A stretch of DNA of 64,000 bases from Micropterix aruncella (GCA_944548615.1 OX155980.1:4956893-5020892); one strand, 5' to 3'; numbered from the stretch's first letter, positions 1 to 11,745 are shown. Notes: generated by a model from the letters alone, not told the origin. Made by a program: numbers and translations.

Positions 1-263
1 TGATATACATTTTATAAAAATCATTAATATTTAAGAAACACTAATCGCCTATTATTTTCCAGCATTCATTCTCGTCTTTCGCATTGTTGTGTTGCCGCTG
101 TAGGATAAAGTAGAAAGGTTCGAATAAGGCACAGTAGGAAACCGCAAATACTGAAAGAAGAGAAAACGAAAAAGGCGTGGAGTCGCTCCTGGTCACCACA
201 GACCAGATAAGTGCCCTTTCATTATTTTATCATTTATTTAGTGATAAACATAATTTCAATTTG

Positions 264-346
<83 letters not shown>

Positions 347-1468
347 ACGTGGAGCAACGATTTTTACGAAAGTGTACCCACCTCATTTCAGAACCCTCGG
401 CTCGCCTATGGTTAGAGGAATCTGTGGGGACTGTATAAGTATATATCTGATGACTGTGAATGCAAGTTGGAGAATCGCGCGATCTTTTTTGGGAGCACTT
501 TGACATTGACAGCGTTCGTCTATCGTGAACCCCTTTATTTTGATAAGCACGTCACCGTACAGACATTCTCGCTTGGAAACGCATTCGGCCGCCTAACCAA
601 CTTATACGTGCATGTGTGCTTGTGTCCGTATATAACCACAAACAAGCACGCGTCGTCAACCCGCCATAAACATGATTACGATCAAATAATATATGTATAG
701 ACCTTGGATACAAATTACAAAATGAGTAGAAATAAGTATGTATTATCAAATGAAATTGACATTACAACCTCGAGCTATGCATGGCATGACCTTGTATGTA
801 CTTATTCGAGACGCTATTGTTGCGGGCTGATTATATAAACGAATTTATACCATACATATATCCCAGAAAAATCAAACTTGTTTATTACGTGTTGGTGTGG
901 CCTCATTTACCAGATAAAGTAGTTCGTTTTTATCACCTTTAACAGCACACTTACTACAACAGATTAGCACACCATGCACTTTCACTTTACACGCTGTAAA
1001 GTAATAGGTACCAAGCATCTAAACCTAAACCTTGTCAAATTGATAGAAAGGTTCTAGTTTCAGGACGTTTGAATAAATAATAATTAGGGGAATGTTTAGT
1101 TGCATCATCAATCCAGCCAGTACCATCTGCATCCACTACCGTTAACTTATCCACACCAGCGAATATAGCTCTAAAGTACCTATTCTTCGATGTGGACGTG
1201 GAAAGAGATGATTATGTAAAAAAGGGGTAAAAGCTGTCATCCATTGGCCGCCTCGACTGGTCGGGGCTGAAGGTCCATTTAAGAAACAGGAATCATTTAA
1301 ATCCTTAGAGTAATAACCAACCTATTTAACTTTTGCGAAATATGCATATGGAGTAACGGAAAATAATGACCAATGTCAACTTTTGATTCCATTTTAAAAT
1401 GTGATTACCTAAATAACTATAATTTATCAAGGATTTGAGCAAGTTTTTTTTTCTTTCTGTAAACCTTA
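1..1468. other. AT-rich sequence, no gene recognised
   Basis: Apart from the (AT)n tract at 267-342 I see no coding, RNA or TE signature here. The open frames are short, unlike any family I recognise, and partly made of the dinucleotide repeat. Confidence 0.5.
267..342. repeat. (AT)n microsatellite
   Basis: Uninterrupted AT dinucleotide run of about 76 bp. It encodes spurious Tyr-Ile repeats on both strands. Confidence 0.98.
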
Positions 1469-1559
1469 TAAAGGATGTCTCAATAAGTGTTAACTATTTC
1501 GTTTAAAATTAAACACGTATTTTTTGAGCAACTTGGGATATTTTTATTGCAATGTAAAA

Positions 1560-3259
1560 AAGATATATTTCGATCGAGTACGGAATTAAATATCCGGCCA
1601 TTGCTCTTTTCATAAAATTTTCAATGACTTCTTGACAAAAAGGTGGCTGTATCTCATCGGTTATGTGTTGTATATCGGCCTCGAGCTCAGGAATTGTTTC
1701 TGGTTTATTCGCGTACACCCAGATTTCACAAATTTCAAGGCGCTCAGCGGCATCAGAGTTTCGTGAGACGACTTGGTCTGGAAATCGTTGCTGCAATAAA
1801 TCAATTATTTCATACGCGGTGTGGCAGGTGGTGCCGTCGTGCTAAACCCACATGTTGTCCTGTGCTATGCCGTCCAGTTAAGGATACAATAACTCCGTTA
1901 TCGTTTTCCTGTAACAAATGCCCATCACACTGCAATTACGGCCTCATTTTCAAAAAAGTAAGGCCCAATCACGCCGCATGACCAAAATCAAAACCAGACA
2001 GTTGCTCTTTGTGGATGCATTTGTTTCTCATGGATCGCGTGCGGATTTTCTGAGCCCAAAATTCTACAATTTTGCTTATTCACGAAGCCATTCAGATGGA
2101 AACGCACTTCATCGGTAAAGGCGATTTTTTTCGATAAATCGGCATTCGCTTCATTTTGCTCCATTATCCATTGAGGGAATTTCCGGCACTTTGTATGGTC
2201 TTCTGGTGTGAGCTCCTGAGTAAGCTAAATCTTGTACTGGTGAAGGTTTTGAGTTGACAAATTTGAAGTTGTCGGGAACGATGCCGAATTGGTGTCTTAG
2301 GGTTTTTGGCGACACTCTCGTTTTTAGTAACAACTTGGGTTGTCGACTACAACGGGCGAGCCCGTCACCACAGGAAGTTTTAATAATTAGTCGTTCTATC
2401 TCCCTGCAGTGAGCGTAGAAGACTTGGGACAAAACAGTCCACCATCTAGCTACGCCACAACCCGTAAGAGACCAACGCCTTAACCGCGAGATAGCCAGTA
2501 ATGTTACCTGGCGGGCCGACACTCGCGCCCTTACTTCCAATTGTGACCAGATTTCTCCGGTCTCTCGATTGGTTCCGAGTTCGAGGTCGCTTGCGCGGTC
2601 CTCTCCCTTACGAAGCGGTGAAACGGTGTATACCGAATCTATGGCGGACCACGGCGTCCTTTGCCCGGCTCTTCACCCAGGATCGGATGGCCGATGGTCA
2701 TTTCAAGAGCAGTCGCCGTAAGGTCCGCAACCACCCCCGTTCTATAGGAAACAGTACAGCTTCCAGACTCCCCCGACTGTTAGTCAGAGTGCACAATCGG
2801 TTGGTTTGCGCCGCACGGTGCGCAGACCGTCCAGGAGCGCCAGAGGTTTGATTCCCAGGGGAAACTGACCAAGGCCAGAGTCCTACCCAGGTTCGCACCC
2901 CATGCGTGGAGGCCGTCGGATGGGTGTTGACCCGTGAGTGTGACCGACCCTGAACAGAATGGGTCTTTGTGGCCAACCCAGCATAGACCCATTAACTCCC
3001 CGTTTTAAGTAACAATGTTTTCAAGAGATCGACCGGTACGTCGATGCAAAGAAGACTTACTATTTATAATCGTCCCCGTTTCTTCAAATTTTTTGACCAC
3101 CCTTCGAAATGTTGACAAATAAGGTGCACTTTCTCGATCGAAAATTCCGCGAAGTTTGAGAGCGGTCTCAGCGTAACTTTTACCATTTTTGTAATGGGTT
3201 TCCACAATGATAACGCGTTCTTCTTTTGTATAGCACTCCACTTTTAATAATCGGAACAA
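1560..3259 (-). pseudogene. DD41D mariner transposase pseudogene
   Basis: Minus-strand fragments run from an N-terminal helix-turn-helix part (3016-3259, with VIIVETHYKNGKSYAETALK) through a middle part (2050-2333) to the C-terminus (1575-1796, with KPETIPELEADIQHITDEI). The first catalytic region is visible around 2050-2130 as FTDEVRFHLNGFVNKQNCRI, where the Asp of TDE is the first DDE residue; the equivalent in the intact copy is FSDEAHFHLGGY. The frame is interrupted by a 674-bp element, and further frameshifts separate the C-terminal piece. The host frame reads straight across the insertion point (ENIVT then KNESVAKNP), which is why the insertion and its duplication can be defined. It cannot make a working transposase. 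Confidence 0.85.
2334..3007 (+). mobile_element. Core element copy A (non-autonomous, 8-bp TSD)
   Basis: A 674-bp GC-richer block inserted in the mariner pseudogene. It is flanked by AGTAACAA at 2326-2333 and 3008-3015, an exact 8-bp duplication. Near its left end is the family hairpin ACGGGCGAGCCCGT. The sequence recurs at 4.7, 5.2, 6.6, 32.8, 38.1, 42.1 and 46.8 kb. No meaningful ORF runs through it, and the ends show little or no inverted repeat. Eight-bp duplications fit hAT or P-type elements, but I cannot place the family. Confidence 0.85.
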
Positions 3260-3352
3260 TCATAGGTGACAGCTGTCAAATGTCAGAGTTACCACTTGCA
3301 CGAGAAAAAATGTCAAAAAATTTAAAATCTGCACACTTATTGAGACTCCCTT

Positions 3353-4420
3353 TATATTTCAGTGAGTTGAGAAAATACATTTCAATTAAATTATACCTCA
3401 GAATAAATGCGAAAACTATAAAATAAGAATAATATTATATCTGAGTATCTAAAAAAATAGTTTTAAAAAGTGGAAAAGTCTTTGCATATCACAGCGTTGA
3501 AACACCTTTCCGAGCTCGGTTTATAATATGTATACTATGTAATTGAAAAATGAATGCATAATTGCTGAAGCACGCCAGACGTCATTTTTGCCGAATTTGA
3601 CTGTTTAACTAATTTTGCTTCTTTGTTCCCCAATACATCGATTGAGTTCCGAAAATTCATATTCATGCATAAACAGTTCCCAAAGAAATCATTTGTGGCC
3701 ACTTGCCATTTGGAGCATTTCGCTACCTACGAACTGTGCATTCCGCCGATGGGATACCTGGATACCTAGAATATCTGGTATACGCTGGGTGCATACCCAG
3801 ATGGGAAGAGTTATTGGGTCTTATTGTAATTTAATTTAAACCAAAATTGATATAATTAGGTTCAAAATTTATTATTAAAAAATACAGTTTTTGAGAAATG
3901 CATCGAGTTAGTTCCAGAAAAGTACAAAATCTCTTTATGAGATAAAAAAATTGACCTGGCTAGTCAGTCAGGCTGTATTTCAACCGAATGTAGTTTTGTT
4001 GATACATGGATTTAAATGAAGATAATTTGTGTCAGTTTGTGTGTTTTTATGTTTTTATGTTTAAAATAAAATAAATTTTATTTGATATCCAAATGTTGAT
4101 TGCTATAACAATCTATATCCAGCCATGATTGCTGAAAGAATCGATATCCACTTGTTTAGAAAAAATACCTACAAATCAGCATGCACTTTATCAAGTTTTT
4201 TTTTCAATGCCTATTTGTAACATTAGTTTTTCTTGCTGATTGCATTTACAAAATGTAAAATTACTGCTTATCTTATACATAAAACAGTTTTTATTTGATT
4301 TGCCTACATTTGAATGCAAGGCATATGGCTTGTGTCAGCAATCATGCATTCAAATGTTTTGTATAATAATAACATTTTACTTTCTCGGCAGAGGAAAAAT
4401 ATTGTGAGCGCACTTCAAAG
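3353..4420. other. AT-rich sequence, nothing recognised
   Basis: No coding or RNA signal. A small inverted repeat (ACATTTGAATGCA near 4307 against TGCATTCAAATGT near 4345) is the only structure noticed. Confidence 0.4.
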
Positions 4421-4424
4421 TCTA

Positions 4425-4610
4425 TGTGTGTCTGTGTGCATACTTCCACGATACCGCCCAAACGCTTCATCCGATTGAGCTGAAATTCGGCAGGCAGGCA
4501 TCATTTGGTCATTGCAGGAGTTGAAAAGATTGTGGTCGAAATCGATCCATCAGGGGGCGCGTTAGTCATACGCCAGTCTGAAATATTGGACTTAAAGTAT
4601 TGAAACTCGG
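4425..4610 (+). repeat. Interspersed repeat shared with 24055-24225
   Basis: The segment around 'AAACGCTTCATCCGATTGAG' is matched in inverted orientation near 24.1 kb (a stretch including TCAATCGAATGAAGGGTTTA). Flanks differ, so this is an interspersed family, probably non-autonomous. Its class is unknown. Confidence 0.55.
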
Positions 4611-4654
4611 TACACAGATGCTTCGCTAGGCCAATACCACATTGTGTAATACCA

Positions 4655-4961
4655 CATTGTGTACCACACCGTTTTACCGCTTCGTAAGGGAGAGGAACGC
4701 GCAAGCGACCTCGAACTCGTAACCAATCGAGAGACTGGAGTAATCTGGTCGTAATTGGAAGTAAGGGCGTGAGCGTAAGCTCGCTGGGTAACAATCCTGG
4801 CTATCTCGCGGTTAAGGCGTTGGTATCTTACGGGCATGTGGCGGAGCTTGACGGTTGACTGTTTTGTCCAAGTCTTCTGCGCTCACTCCAGGGAGATAGA
4901 ACGACTAATCGTTAAAACTTCCTGAGGTGACGGGTTCGCCCGTTGTAGTTGACAACTCTAG
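4655..4961 (-). mobile_element. Core element fragment
   Basis: Reverse-orientation copy keeping the hairpin-bearing end (ACGGGTTCGCCCGT near 4930) and ending CTCTAG at 4961. The other end is lost in a short duplicated stretch (TACCACATTGTGTA twice, near 4636-4664). Confidence 0.75.
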
Positions 4962-5205
4962 TTGTGTAAGTTTGGTTGGAATATCTCATGTACAAGCGAC
5001 ACAAATAATGTTTAAACTCCGTAAAATCATTTAAAAAAATAAACCATTTTAATACCACGGAAAATAGTACAAATATAGTAAGTACGACATCACTACCAAA
5101 ATAATATTAAAATACTATTTTACTAAAAGGACACGAAAATCTTAGAAATACATTCTCGATTTTAATGGAACACATTCACTATCACTGGGTTAGAAGGTTG
5201 ACATA

Positions 5206-5871
5206 TTGAGTTGTCAACCACAACGGGCGAACCCGTCACCGCAGGACGTTTTAACGATTGTTCGTTCTATCGACCGTGCAGTGAGCGTAGAAGACTTTGG
5301 ACATAACAAATCCGACGTCTAGCTACGCCACAACCCGTTAGAGACCAACGCCTTACCGCGAGTAGCCAGGTAAGTTACCTGGCGGGCGGCACTCGCGCCC
5401 TAACTACCAATTGTGACCAGATTTCTCCGGTCTCTCGATTGGTTCCGAGTTCGAGGTCGCTTGCGCGGTCCTCTCCCTTACGAAGCGGTGAAACGGAGTG
5501 CACCGAATCTGTCGCGGACCAAGGCGTCCTTTGCCCGACTCTGAACCGGGATCGGATGGCCAATGGTCATTTCAAGAGCAGTCGCCGTAAGGTAGACAAC
5601 TACCCCCGCTCTATATAGGAAACAATACAGTTCCCACACTCCCCCGATTGTTAGTCGGAGAGCACAATCGATTGGCTTGCGCCGCTCGGTGCGCAGACCG
5701 TCCAGGAGCGCCAGAGGATTGTTCCCAGGGGAGACTGGTTGACCCAGTGTCCTACCCAGGCTCGCACCCCATGCGTGGAGGCCATCGGATGGGTGTTGAC
5801 CCGTGAGTGTGACCGACCCTGAAACAGAATGGGTCTTCGTGGCCAACTCAGCAAGGGCCCATTAGCTCCCG
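5206..5871 (+). mobile_element. Core element copy B
   Basis: Near full-length copy in the same orientation as copy A, about 666 bp. It is flanked by GTTGACAT (5198-5205) and GTTGACAA (5872-5879), an 8-bp duplication with one mismatch. The hairpin ACGGGCGAACCCGT is intact. The minus strand holds a 122-codon open frame, but the frame is not kept in the other copies, so I treat it as chance. Confidence 0.8.
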
Positions 5872-5879
5872 GTTGACAA

Positions 5880-6323
5880 GGCGGGAGGAAGGCATGGGTG
5901 GAAAAAGGGGGGGGGGGGTACCGGCCTTGTCTACATGCCGGAAAAGTCTTGGGGTTACCCAACTGATTTCTCTTTTGTACGTCTGATATTGAGTTATGGA
6001 TGAATAAATTAATAATTAAAATAAACGCCCAATATTCCTATAATCGTACTTTCGATTTCGCAACAAATGGTGGAAATAAACAATTTTAATTGAAACGTCC
6101 GTCCGCATTTGAATTGCAATAGATAACAAATTAGGCTCAGTCCCCCTATTTGCACAATAATTGGGGGCCGCGGGGATCCCCTTTGTCAGCGCGCGGCTAA
6201 AATGTTGTTTCAAACCGCTGAAGATTATCGCGAGACGCCCGACTGGCTCTGCGAATCGCGCGTCACTCGCTCCACCTACAGACCCTACTCAGCCACGAAT
6301 GAATGGGGGTTGCTATACCTACG
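5880..6323. other. Unassigned, partly GC-rich
   Basis: Contains a G-run near 5911-5921 and a GC-rich patch at about 6160-6310. No gene or repeat family recognised. Confidence 0.4.
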
Positions 6324-7373
6324 CACAGTATACAGAGAGTAGCTTCTCTTACAAGCAAATTGAAATCGAAGCGAGCGACATCACGAGTCCTAAGGGCTCG
6401 CGTATGGCCGCCATACGGCCGCTACTTAGGCGACGCTGATATTCAAACGTTCAAGAAATTTGACAACCTCCAGCCGCGCGCAACGCCAACAAAGTCGTTC
6501 GCCGAGATGTATCCCTGCCTATCCTCATATCGCCCTACCGCTCGAGAGTGCGCTTACTAGTCTATCTCAGTGGTGAACGGTTTCGTGCGGCTTGGGCCAC
6601 AAGATCCATTTTGTTCTCGGATCGGCTCAACTCTCTATTCAGAAGCCTCCTCGAGTGGAAGGCTACACCAGGTAAGAATCCCGTATCTCAGGCCTCAGAG
6701 CTGGTGGACCGGTTCTCCCGGCGGGATTGAATCCCGGCGCCACCGGACGGTTTGAGCACCGGTCGGCGAAGCCAATCAGTTGTGCATTCTGACTAATTGC
6801 TCAAGGGGTCTGGAGACTATGGAAATACTCTGTTTCCTATGCAGCGGGGCTGGGTGTTTCACCTGATGTCATGCCACTCTTGAAATGACCTTGGGCCACT
6901 CGATTCTGTGTGGCAATACGGTCAAAGAACGCCCAGGTCCGCGATAAATTCAAACTGAATTACCGCTGTAATTTTTAGAGTTTATCAGTGGTCGAGCAAA
7001 AAGAAACAATGAAACGTTGTTTATCACACAACACCTTTAATTGTAGCAGAAAAGAAAATACAACAGGTAGAGGTTGCGTAAGCGACTTCGGACCCGTTAC
7101 CAGTCGGGAGGACGGAGGTACCCTGAAGATATCCTGCCAAAACTGGTAGTTAGGGGGTGAGGCTGCCCGCTGGGTACCTTTCCCGGTGCCTCGCCGTAAG
7201 GCGTTGGTCTCTAACGGGTTGCTGGTGAACTAGACAGTAGATTGTCTTGTCCACAAGTTTTTTACGCTCATCCCACGGTTGAAAAAACGATCTATATCGT
7301 TATACCAGCCTGGGGTGACGGGTTCGCCCGTTGTAGTCGACACTGCCATTCTGTTCTATCTCGGTATACTGTG
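6324..7373. mobile_element. Outer element carrying a core insertion
   Basis: The ends read CACAGTATAC (6324) and GTATACTGTG (to 7373), a short terminal inverted repeat shared with copies at 32342-35153, 42901-43172 and 60425-60830. Most of the length is a core element at 6569-7354. With it and one 8-bp duplication removed, the right end (TCTATCTCGGTATACTGTG) lines up base for base with the end of the 32.3-kb copy. The expected 7-bp duplication is not convincing in this copy (ACCTACG against GTATATG). Confidence 0.75.
6569..7354 (-). mobile_element. Core element copy C (second subfamily)
   Basis: Reverse-orientation copy flanked by TCTATCTC at 6561-6568 and 7355-7362, an exact 8-bp duplication. 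Together with the 32.8-kb and 38.1-kb copies it forms a second subfamily (GTCGACAC end, CCTCTACCTGTTG motif). An extra segment of about 84 bp at 6973-7056 is absent from the 38.1-kb copy and is bounded by AAT on both sides. Confidence 0.82.
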
Positions 7374-7789
7374 GTATATGTAGGTACTTATTCAACCTCT
7401 GCTTCCCGTAAGATCGTCTAAATTAACAGCGTCAGACGTGGTCAGAACTTGGACGAGTTCAGGATGGGTCTATATTGTACTTAAATGAGTATGGATGAGT
7501 TTGATCTGTACTTGGATGAGTCTGCATTTGGGCGCGGGTTGTTATACATTTTGATCACCTTATGGGAAGTTGTATATGGGCAGCAAGATTGCCCATTTCA
7601 ATAATATATAAAACATCAAAAAGATATTATATATAGTTATACAGTAGAACTCCAATTATCCAAACTCCGACTATCCGAATCGCTGATTATTCGAAATTAA
7701 AATAGAAAAAAAATTAGGACGGAAAAGTACTGCGATTTACAAAATAATGATTCTGTCTACGCGCGCTATTGTCCTTGGGGATGATGTAC

Positions 7790-7834
7790 AAATATACAGC
7801 ACTTTCAAAGTACGCTTGAAAGTGCTGTATATTT
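7790..7834. repeat. Perfect 19-bp-stem hairpin
   Basis: The arm AAATATACAGCACTTTCAA is followed by a 7-nt loop and its exact reverse complement. It lies inside the pogo-like element and is bordered by repeated AAAGTACG words, so a local inverted duplication is the simplest origin. Confidence 0.9.
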
Positions 7835-7968
7835 GATGTACAAAGTACGATGATGTATAAAGTACGCTTAATATGTAAAAGTGCAACCTTTACATTTAAT
7901 TAATATTGATATTGACATAACATTTTGAACGTACCTATATACAATAATTAATTAAAATATACCCTTTT

Positions 7969-8284
7969 TAACACGCTTTTATTAGGTCGACCTGTATGTA
8001 ACTAACTATGTAATGGAATCTAAGGTAACTAATTTAACCATCTTCCAAGGATCGTAGCGTCATGAAAATTGGCAGCTGTATATAGTTCTGATGACAATAC
8101 AATAATATGGTACTGTCGAACCGATCTGATGATGGAGTCGGAAAATATGAACTGGAACTTCATGATGGAACATCGTATCATAGCTGTGTTTGGACTTGTT
8201 AGAAAAGTCTTGGAATGAGCTTTGACCACGATTAGGTTTCAAGGTCTGATGTGGTTTTTACGTGCATTTATAAAAGCGTGTTTT
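7969..8284. mobile_element. Terminal-repeat element, AACACGCTTTTAT family, copy 1
   Basis: The left end reads AACACGCTTTTATTAGG and the right end, reverse-complemented, AACACGCTTTTATAAATG. A second, longer copy lies at 22471-23096 with high identity between. The minus strand encodes the same short peptide unit (YDTMFHHEV) found in that copy. Nested in the pogo-like element. Confidence 0.75.
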
Positions 8285-8399
8285 TAGTGTTTTTTTTAAA
8301 CTATTAATTTATTTCGGAATAAATCCAATTATCCGAATTTTCGATTATCCGAATGGGGTCCGGTCCCAATTGATTTGGATAATTGGAGTTCTACTGTAT

Positions 8400-10395
8400 T
8401 TCTATTAGTTGTGTTTTACATAGTCTCATTTGAAACGACAAATATATTTTAAAATAGTGATACTATCAATTTATTTTATTATTATTATATATTACGAAAA
8501 AGTAAGTTTGCATAAAAATACAATATTCGTAATTTTGGAAATAATTACTGTGCATGTAAATATTATAAGTAGGTATATGTAAATTTATATATAAGTGGGA
8601 ATAGTAATATAACATAAATGTATAATATTATCATGGATTTTAATTCAAGTGTAAAATTATATGCGCACAAAAAACTCTGAAATTTAAAAGAATTTACCCT
8701 AGTATGGGCATTAGTCTAGTAGGGTTGTTTTTGTGTGTATACCCGTTTTGCTTCCTTCTGTGAAATTAAAGTATTTTATTATTATTGTCCAAATGATACG
8801 AATCGCAATTTTGGAAACAGCATATTTTGTAGTGTAGTTTGCTGCTTACTCGGTCAATTCTTATAATAATATACATTTTTTTTTAAGACGGGTTACTAAC
8901 CTAAACTGCCTTGAAAATACAACGAAATGTATGAAAAAATATTTTTACTAAAAATTTCATATACATATTTAAATATAGATATGCACAGGTAACTAAAGTT
9001 ATATGTAATAATCTACTATATCTTATGGAAATGCGCGAAAAAATATCGATAAAAACGACAATAAAATAGTATAATGGTTTCAGATTCCGATTTTTAAAAT
9101 AACATAGTCCAATGTCAATTTTTGTTAGTAGGTTGACAAACCCTCTAAAGAGGCTGAAAATCATTCTAAATTCATTAGTTTTTCAGAAAAATAACAAATA
9201 GAACTTTTCATAAAATATATCCAAATATGTTTCGTCGAGTTTTGGAAAAACAACAAGTAAACTTAGAAAGGCTTCCGATTTGTAATTGTTCTTCATCTTC
9301 ACACTAAAATTAACGAAAGATTTTTGAAATTACATCTTTATAGCGATTAATATGACCCTCACAGGAAAAGGCCATTTCGACCATTTATACCTAATTACGT
9401 CCATGAATGTAGAAAAAATTGCGGTATAAACATCGTATTTACATTGCACCTTGGGTCTTTGGGAACCTATACATATATAATTTATCGGAACCTATACATA
9501 TATGTATTTAGGATCATATTTAACACAATCATTTGTATTTAAGATAATATCACATTCACTGAGCCTCAAGATACATGGTTTCAACTGAATATACAGGGCA
9601 TAACCTACTATAATAAGGCATAAGATTATACCTATTTTATCCGCTGCTTCGCTGTTCGTGCACACGATATTTATTGTGATATTTATTGAAATCTACCGCT
9701 CTTAGTCATTTGAGACATACTTATATTACTGAAGAAGAGAACATATCAAAATATTGCATATATATTACATATGTAGGTATACAAAATATCTTTGCGTATA
9801 AATTGCCTAATGCTGGGTAACCGAGGCCGGACTGTTCAATTCTAGTTATCGGGGCGAGAATTTAATTGAGAGCTGCTGTATATAGTCTGGAAGCCCAATG
9901 TTATTTAACTTAACGCAATCGGGGGATGCGAAGTAAACTAATTTGATGTGAAAACTCTCAAAATGCTTTCCCAAGAAAGAGTGTTGAGGAATATATCCGT
10001 ACCAGAAAATCTCTGAAATCCTGAACTCCGAACATTGGAAAATTAACGAAAATTTAAAATAAAAGAAAAAACATTTTCCCATACAAAATGTTCATGGGTT
10101 TCGTAACTGTCAAACATTTTATGGTCATCATGTCGATACGGTAAACTCTCCCCTCTAATTAAAGAAAGTATTTAAGTAAAGGTTTCGAATTGACAAGATA
10201 TATCCACAATATTCGGACTACAATTATTACATAATTTAATTCAAACATGTCATGCTGACACTCGATTGATATACTTAATTTGTGTACTTTTTAATTTCTT
10301 TTTGTGTTATTATCTTAATAAAGTAGTGAACTTAATATTTTAATTGTATTCATTGTATTACTTCCATAAAATCATAAATTAATTTCAGCTAATCT
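8400..10395. other. AT-rich sequence, nothing recognised
   Basis: Mostly AT-rich with no coding signal. Part of it is probably the body of the Helitron whose 3' end is at 10448, but I cannot find the 5' TC end. Confidence 0.35.
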
Positions 10396-10448
10396 GTAAC
10401 ACGACATTCATTGACCGTTAGGCGGTACGAAGTTCGCTGGGTCAGCTA
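10396..10448 (+). mobile_element. Helitron 3' terminus
   Basis: Ends with a small imperfect stem followed by GGGTCAGCTAG, then a host T (10449). CTAG after a short stem is the Helitron 3' signature. It matches the end of the element at 50997-51924 (GGTCAGCTAG). Confidence 0.6.
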
Positions 10449-10901
10449 GTATTACAATAAATAATTATAGGGCTAGTAGGTAGGTAATAGAATCCAGCTT
10501 CCAGTAGGTTTACATGTCAGGGCACATAATTTAGCATTTATCAATGTTTTAATGTTAAAGTAATCATGTGGTTTGGTGATAAAGCTAAAGAAAGCCATGT
10601 AAAATCTTAGGAAAGGGCGTTCAGTCATAGTTTAGGCGAGTGTAAACGTTCTGGTCTTAATAGGTAAAACTAATGTACTAATTTTTTATTCGTTCAGATA
10701 CATTAAAACTGTTTCAATATATTTAAAAAAACATTTATTTAATCATAATGTTTTTCTTGGTTGGTTCAAGTATACCTTTACTTGATCGTGTAAATTTATA
10801 CCATTTCTCTTTGTCCAATTAAAATATTCAAAGAATTGTTCGATTTCAGAAATGTCAAATAGCCAGACGACTGCTTGGCCCGAAATATTGCTACTGAATA
10901 A

Positions 10902-11252
10902 TTTTTACACGACTGCCCAACAAAAAATGAGTGTAATGTGTTCAGGGTTCATCTATGTATGTTTTTCGTTTCTTCATATCATCATAACTTCTAAACGCTT
11001 GAAACCATTTAAAGGTGTGTGGTATTGTTAGAATCGCTGTATCATCCCAAGTATCAAAGGGTACCTGAACTGTTCGAATATCAAGTAGTAGTTGTCTACA
11101 TTTCCATATGTCAATAAAAACATTTATATCGTGTTTAGTGTCAAATGAAAGGTCTGATTAAGTACATAAACCATTAATATTTCATTAAAAATCGTAATAA
11201 AACTAATTATAAATATAATAGTTCACTTTCTGTAACGGCAGTTGTGTTTTTT
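10902..11252. mobile_element. MITE, ACACGACTGCC family, copy 1
   Basis: About 350 bp with ends TTTTTACACGACTGCC and, inverted, AAAAAACACAACTGCC. Further copies lie at 36261-36671 (inverted), 56878-57281 and 61129-61440. The interior is conserved between copies and non-coding. Confidence 0.8.
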
Positions 11253-11259
11253 ATTGTTA

Positions 11260-11745
11260 TTAATATTTTTACTTGTTCACTAACCATTCGTTTTTAAGGT
11301 CTACTAACAACCATTTCTTGTTCCAGAATACATTCTCCATTGCTTATTGCAGGTACATAATGGCAGGCAGTGTTAGTAAAAATTGTAAGTAAAGTAAAAA
11401 TTGTTCTGCATCAATCAGAGAAGGAAGAATAACATATTATCAACGTGGAAATGTTCCTGGTCTATTACGGTCAGATATATCTACGTCTATCTTACTTACC
11501 TAAATAAATGGTGTAGTAAATAAAAAGAGCACAGTGAGACATAATTTCCTTCACCTCGAATTACAGTCTGGCCATTAAGAGTAGAAATTAATTCGACATG
11601 ACGGAAAAATATTTTGAGGTGGCAACACTTACTATTATGTCAAAACGGATTTTATCCTATTGATTCAGTTCATGTAATTGCTTTCATGTTGTCATTAATT
11701 CTCGTTATTCGTATTTTCTGCGTTAAAAATGAACGAAACTTTTCT
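11260..11745. other. Nothing recognised
   Basis: AT-rich flank of the LINE that follows. No gene seen. Confidence 0.35.

Larger units (their letters stand above)
1471..3352 (-). mobile_element. Decayed DD41D-type mariner, interrupted by a core element
   Basis: Terminal inverted repeats are readable at both ends: the left end reads AAGGATGTCTCAATAAGTGT and the right end, reverse-complemented, AAGGGAGTCTCAATAAGTGT. Each is flanked by TA (1469-1470 and 3353-3354), the target duplication of the Tc1/mariner group. Removing the 674-bp insertion at 2334-3007 and one 8-bp duplication leaves about 1.2 kb, a normal length for the group. The transposase on the minus strand is broken (see its own entry). 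It belongs to the same broad family as the intact element at 26595-27898 but is clearly a different, older lineage. Confidence 0.9.
7642..8396. mobile_element. pogo/Tigger-like non-autonomous element
   Basis: Terminal inverted repeats are perfect over about 22 bp (both begin CAGTAGAACTCCAATTATCC) and are flanked by TA at 7640-7641 and 8397-8398. The ends, with repeated TTATCCGAA-type words, are typical of pogo-group elements. No transposase remains. The interior holds a perfect hairpin (7790-7834) and a nested terminal-repeat element (7969-8284). Confidence 0.85.

Noticed and set aside
4920..4975. Helitron-like 3' end (hairpin then CTAG) at the end of core copies
   Set aside because: Attractive at 4961, but other copies end differently and five copies show 8-bp target duplications, which Helitrons do not make.
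5478..5846. 122-codon minus-strand frame in core copy B (and similar frames in other copies)
   Set aside because: The frame is broken differently in each core copy and there is no codon-level conservation; it follows from the GC-rich repeat.
7785..7835. microRNA precursor
   Set aside because: The stem is only 19 bp and perfect, inside a TE, and no known miRNA seed was recognised.
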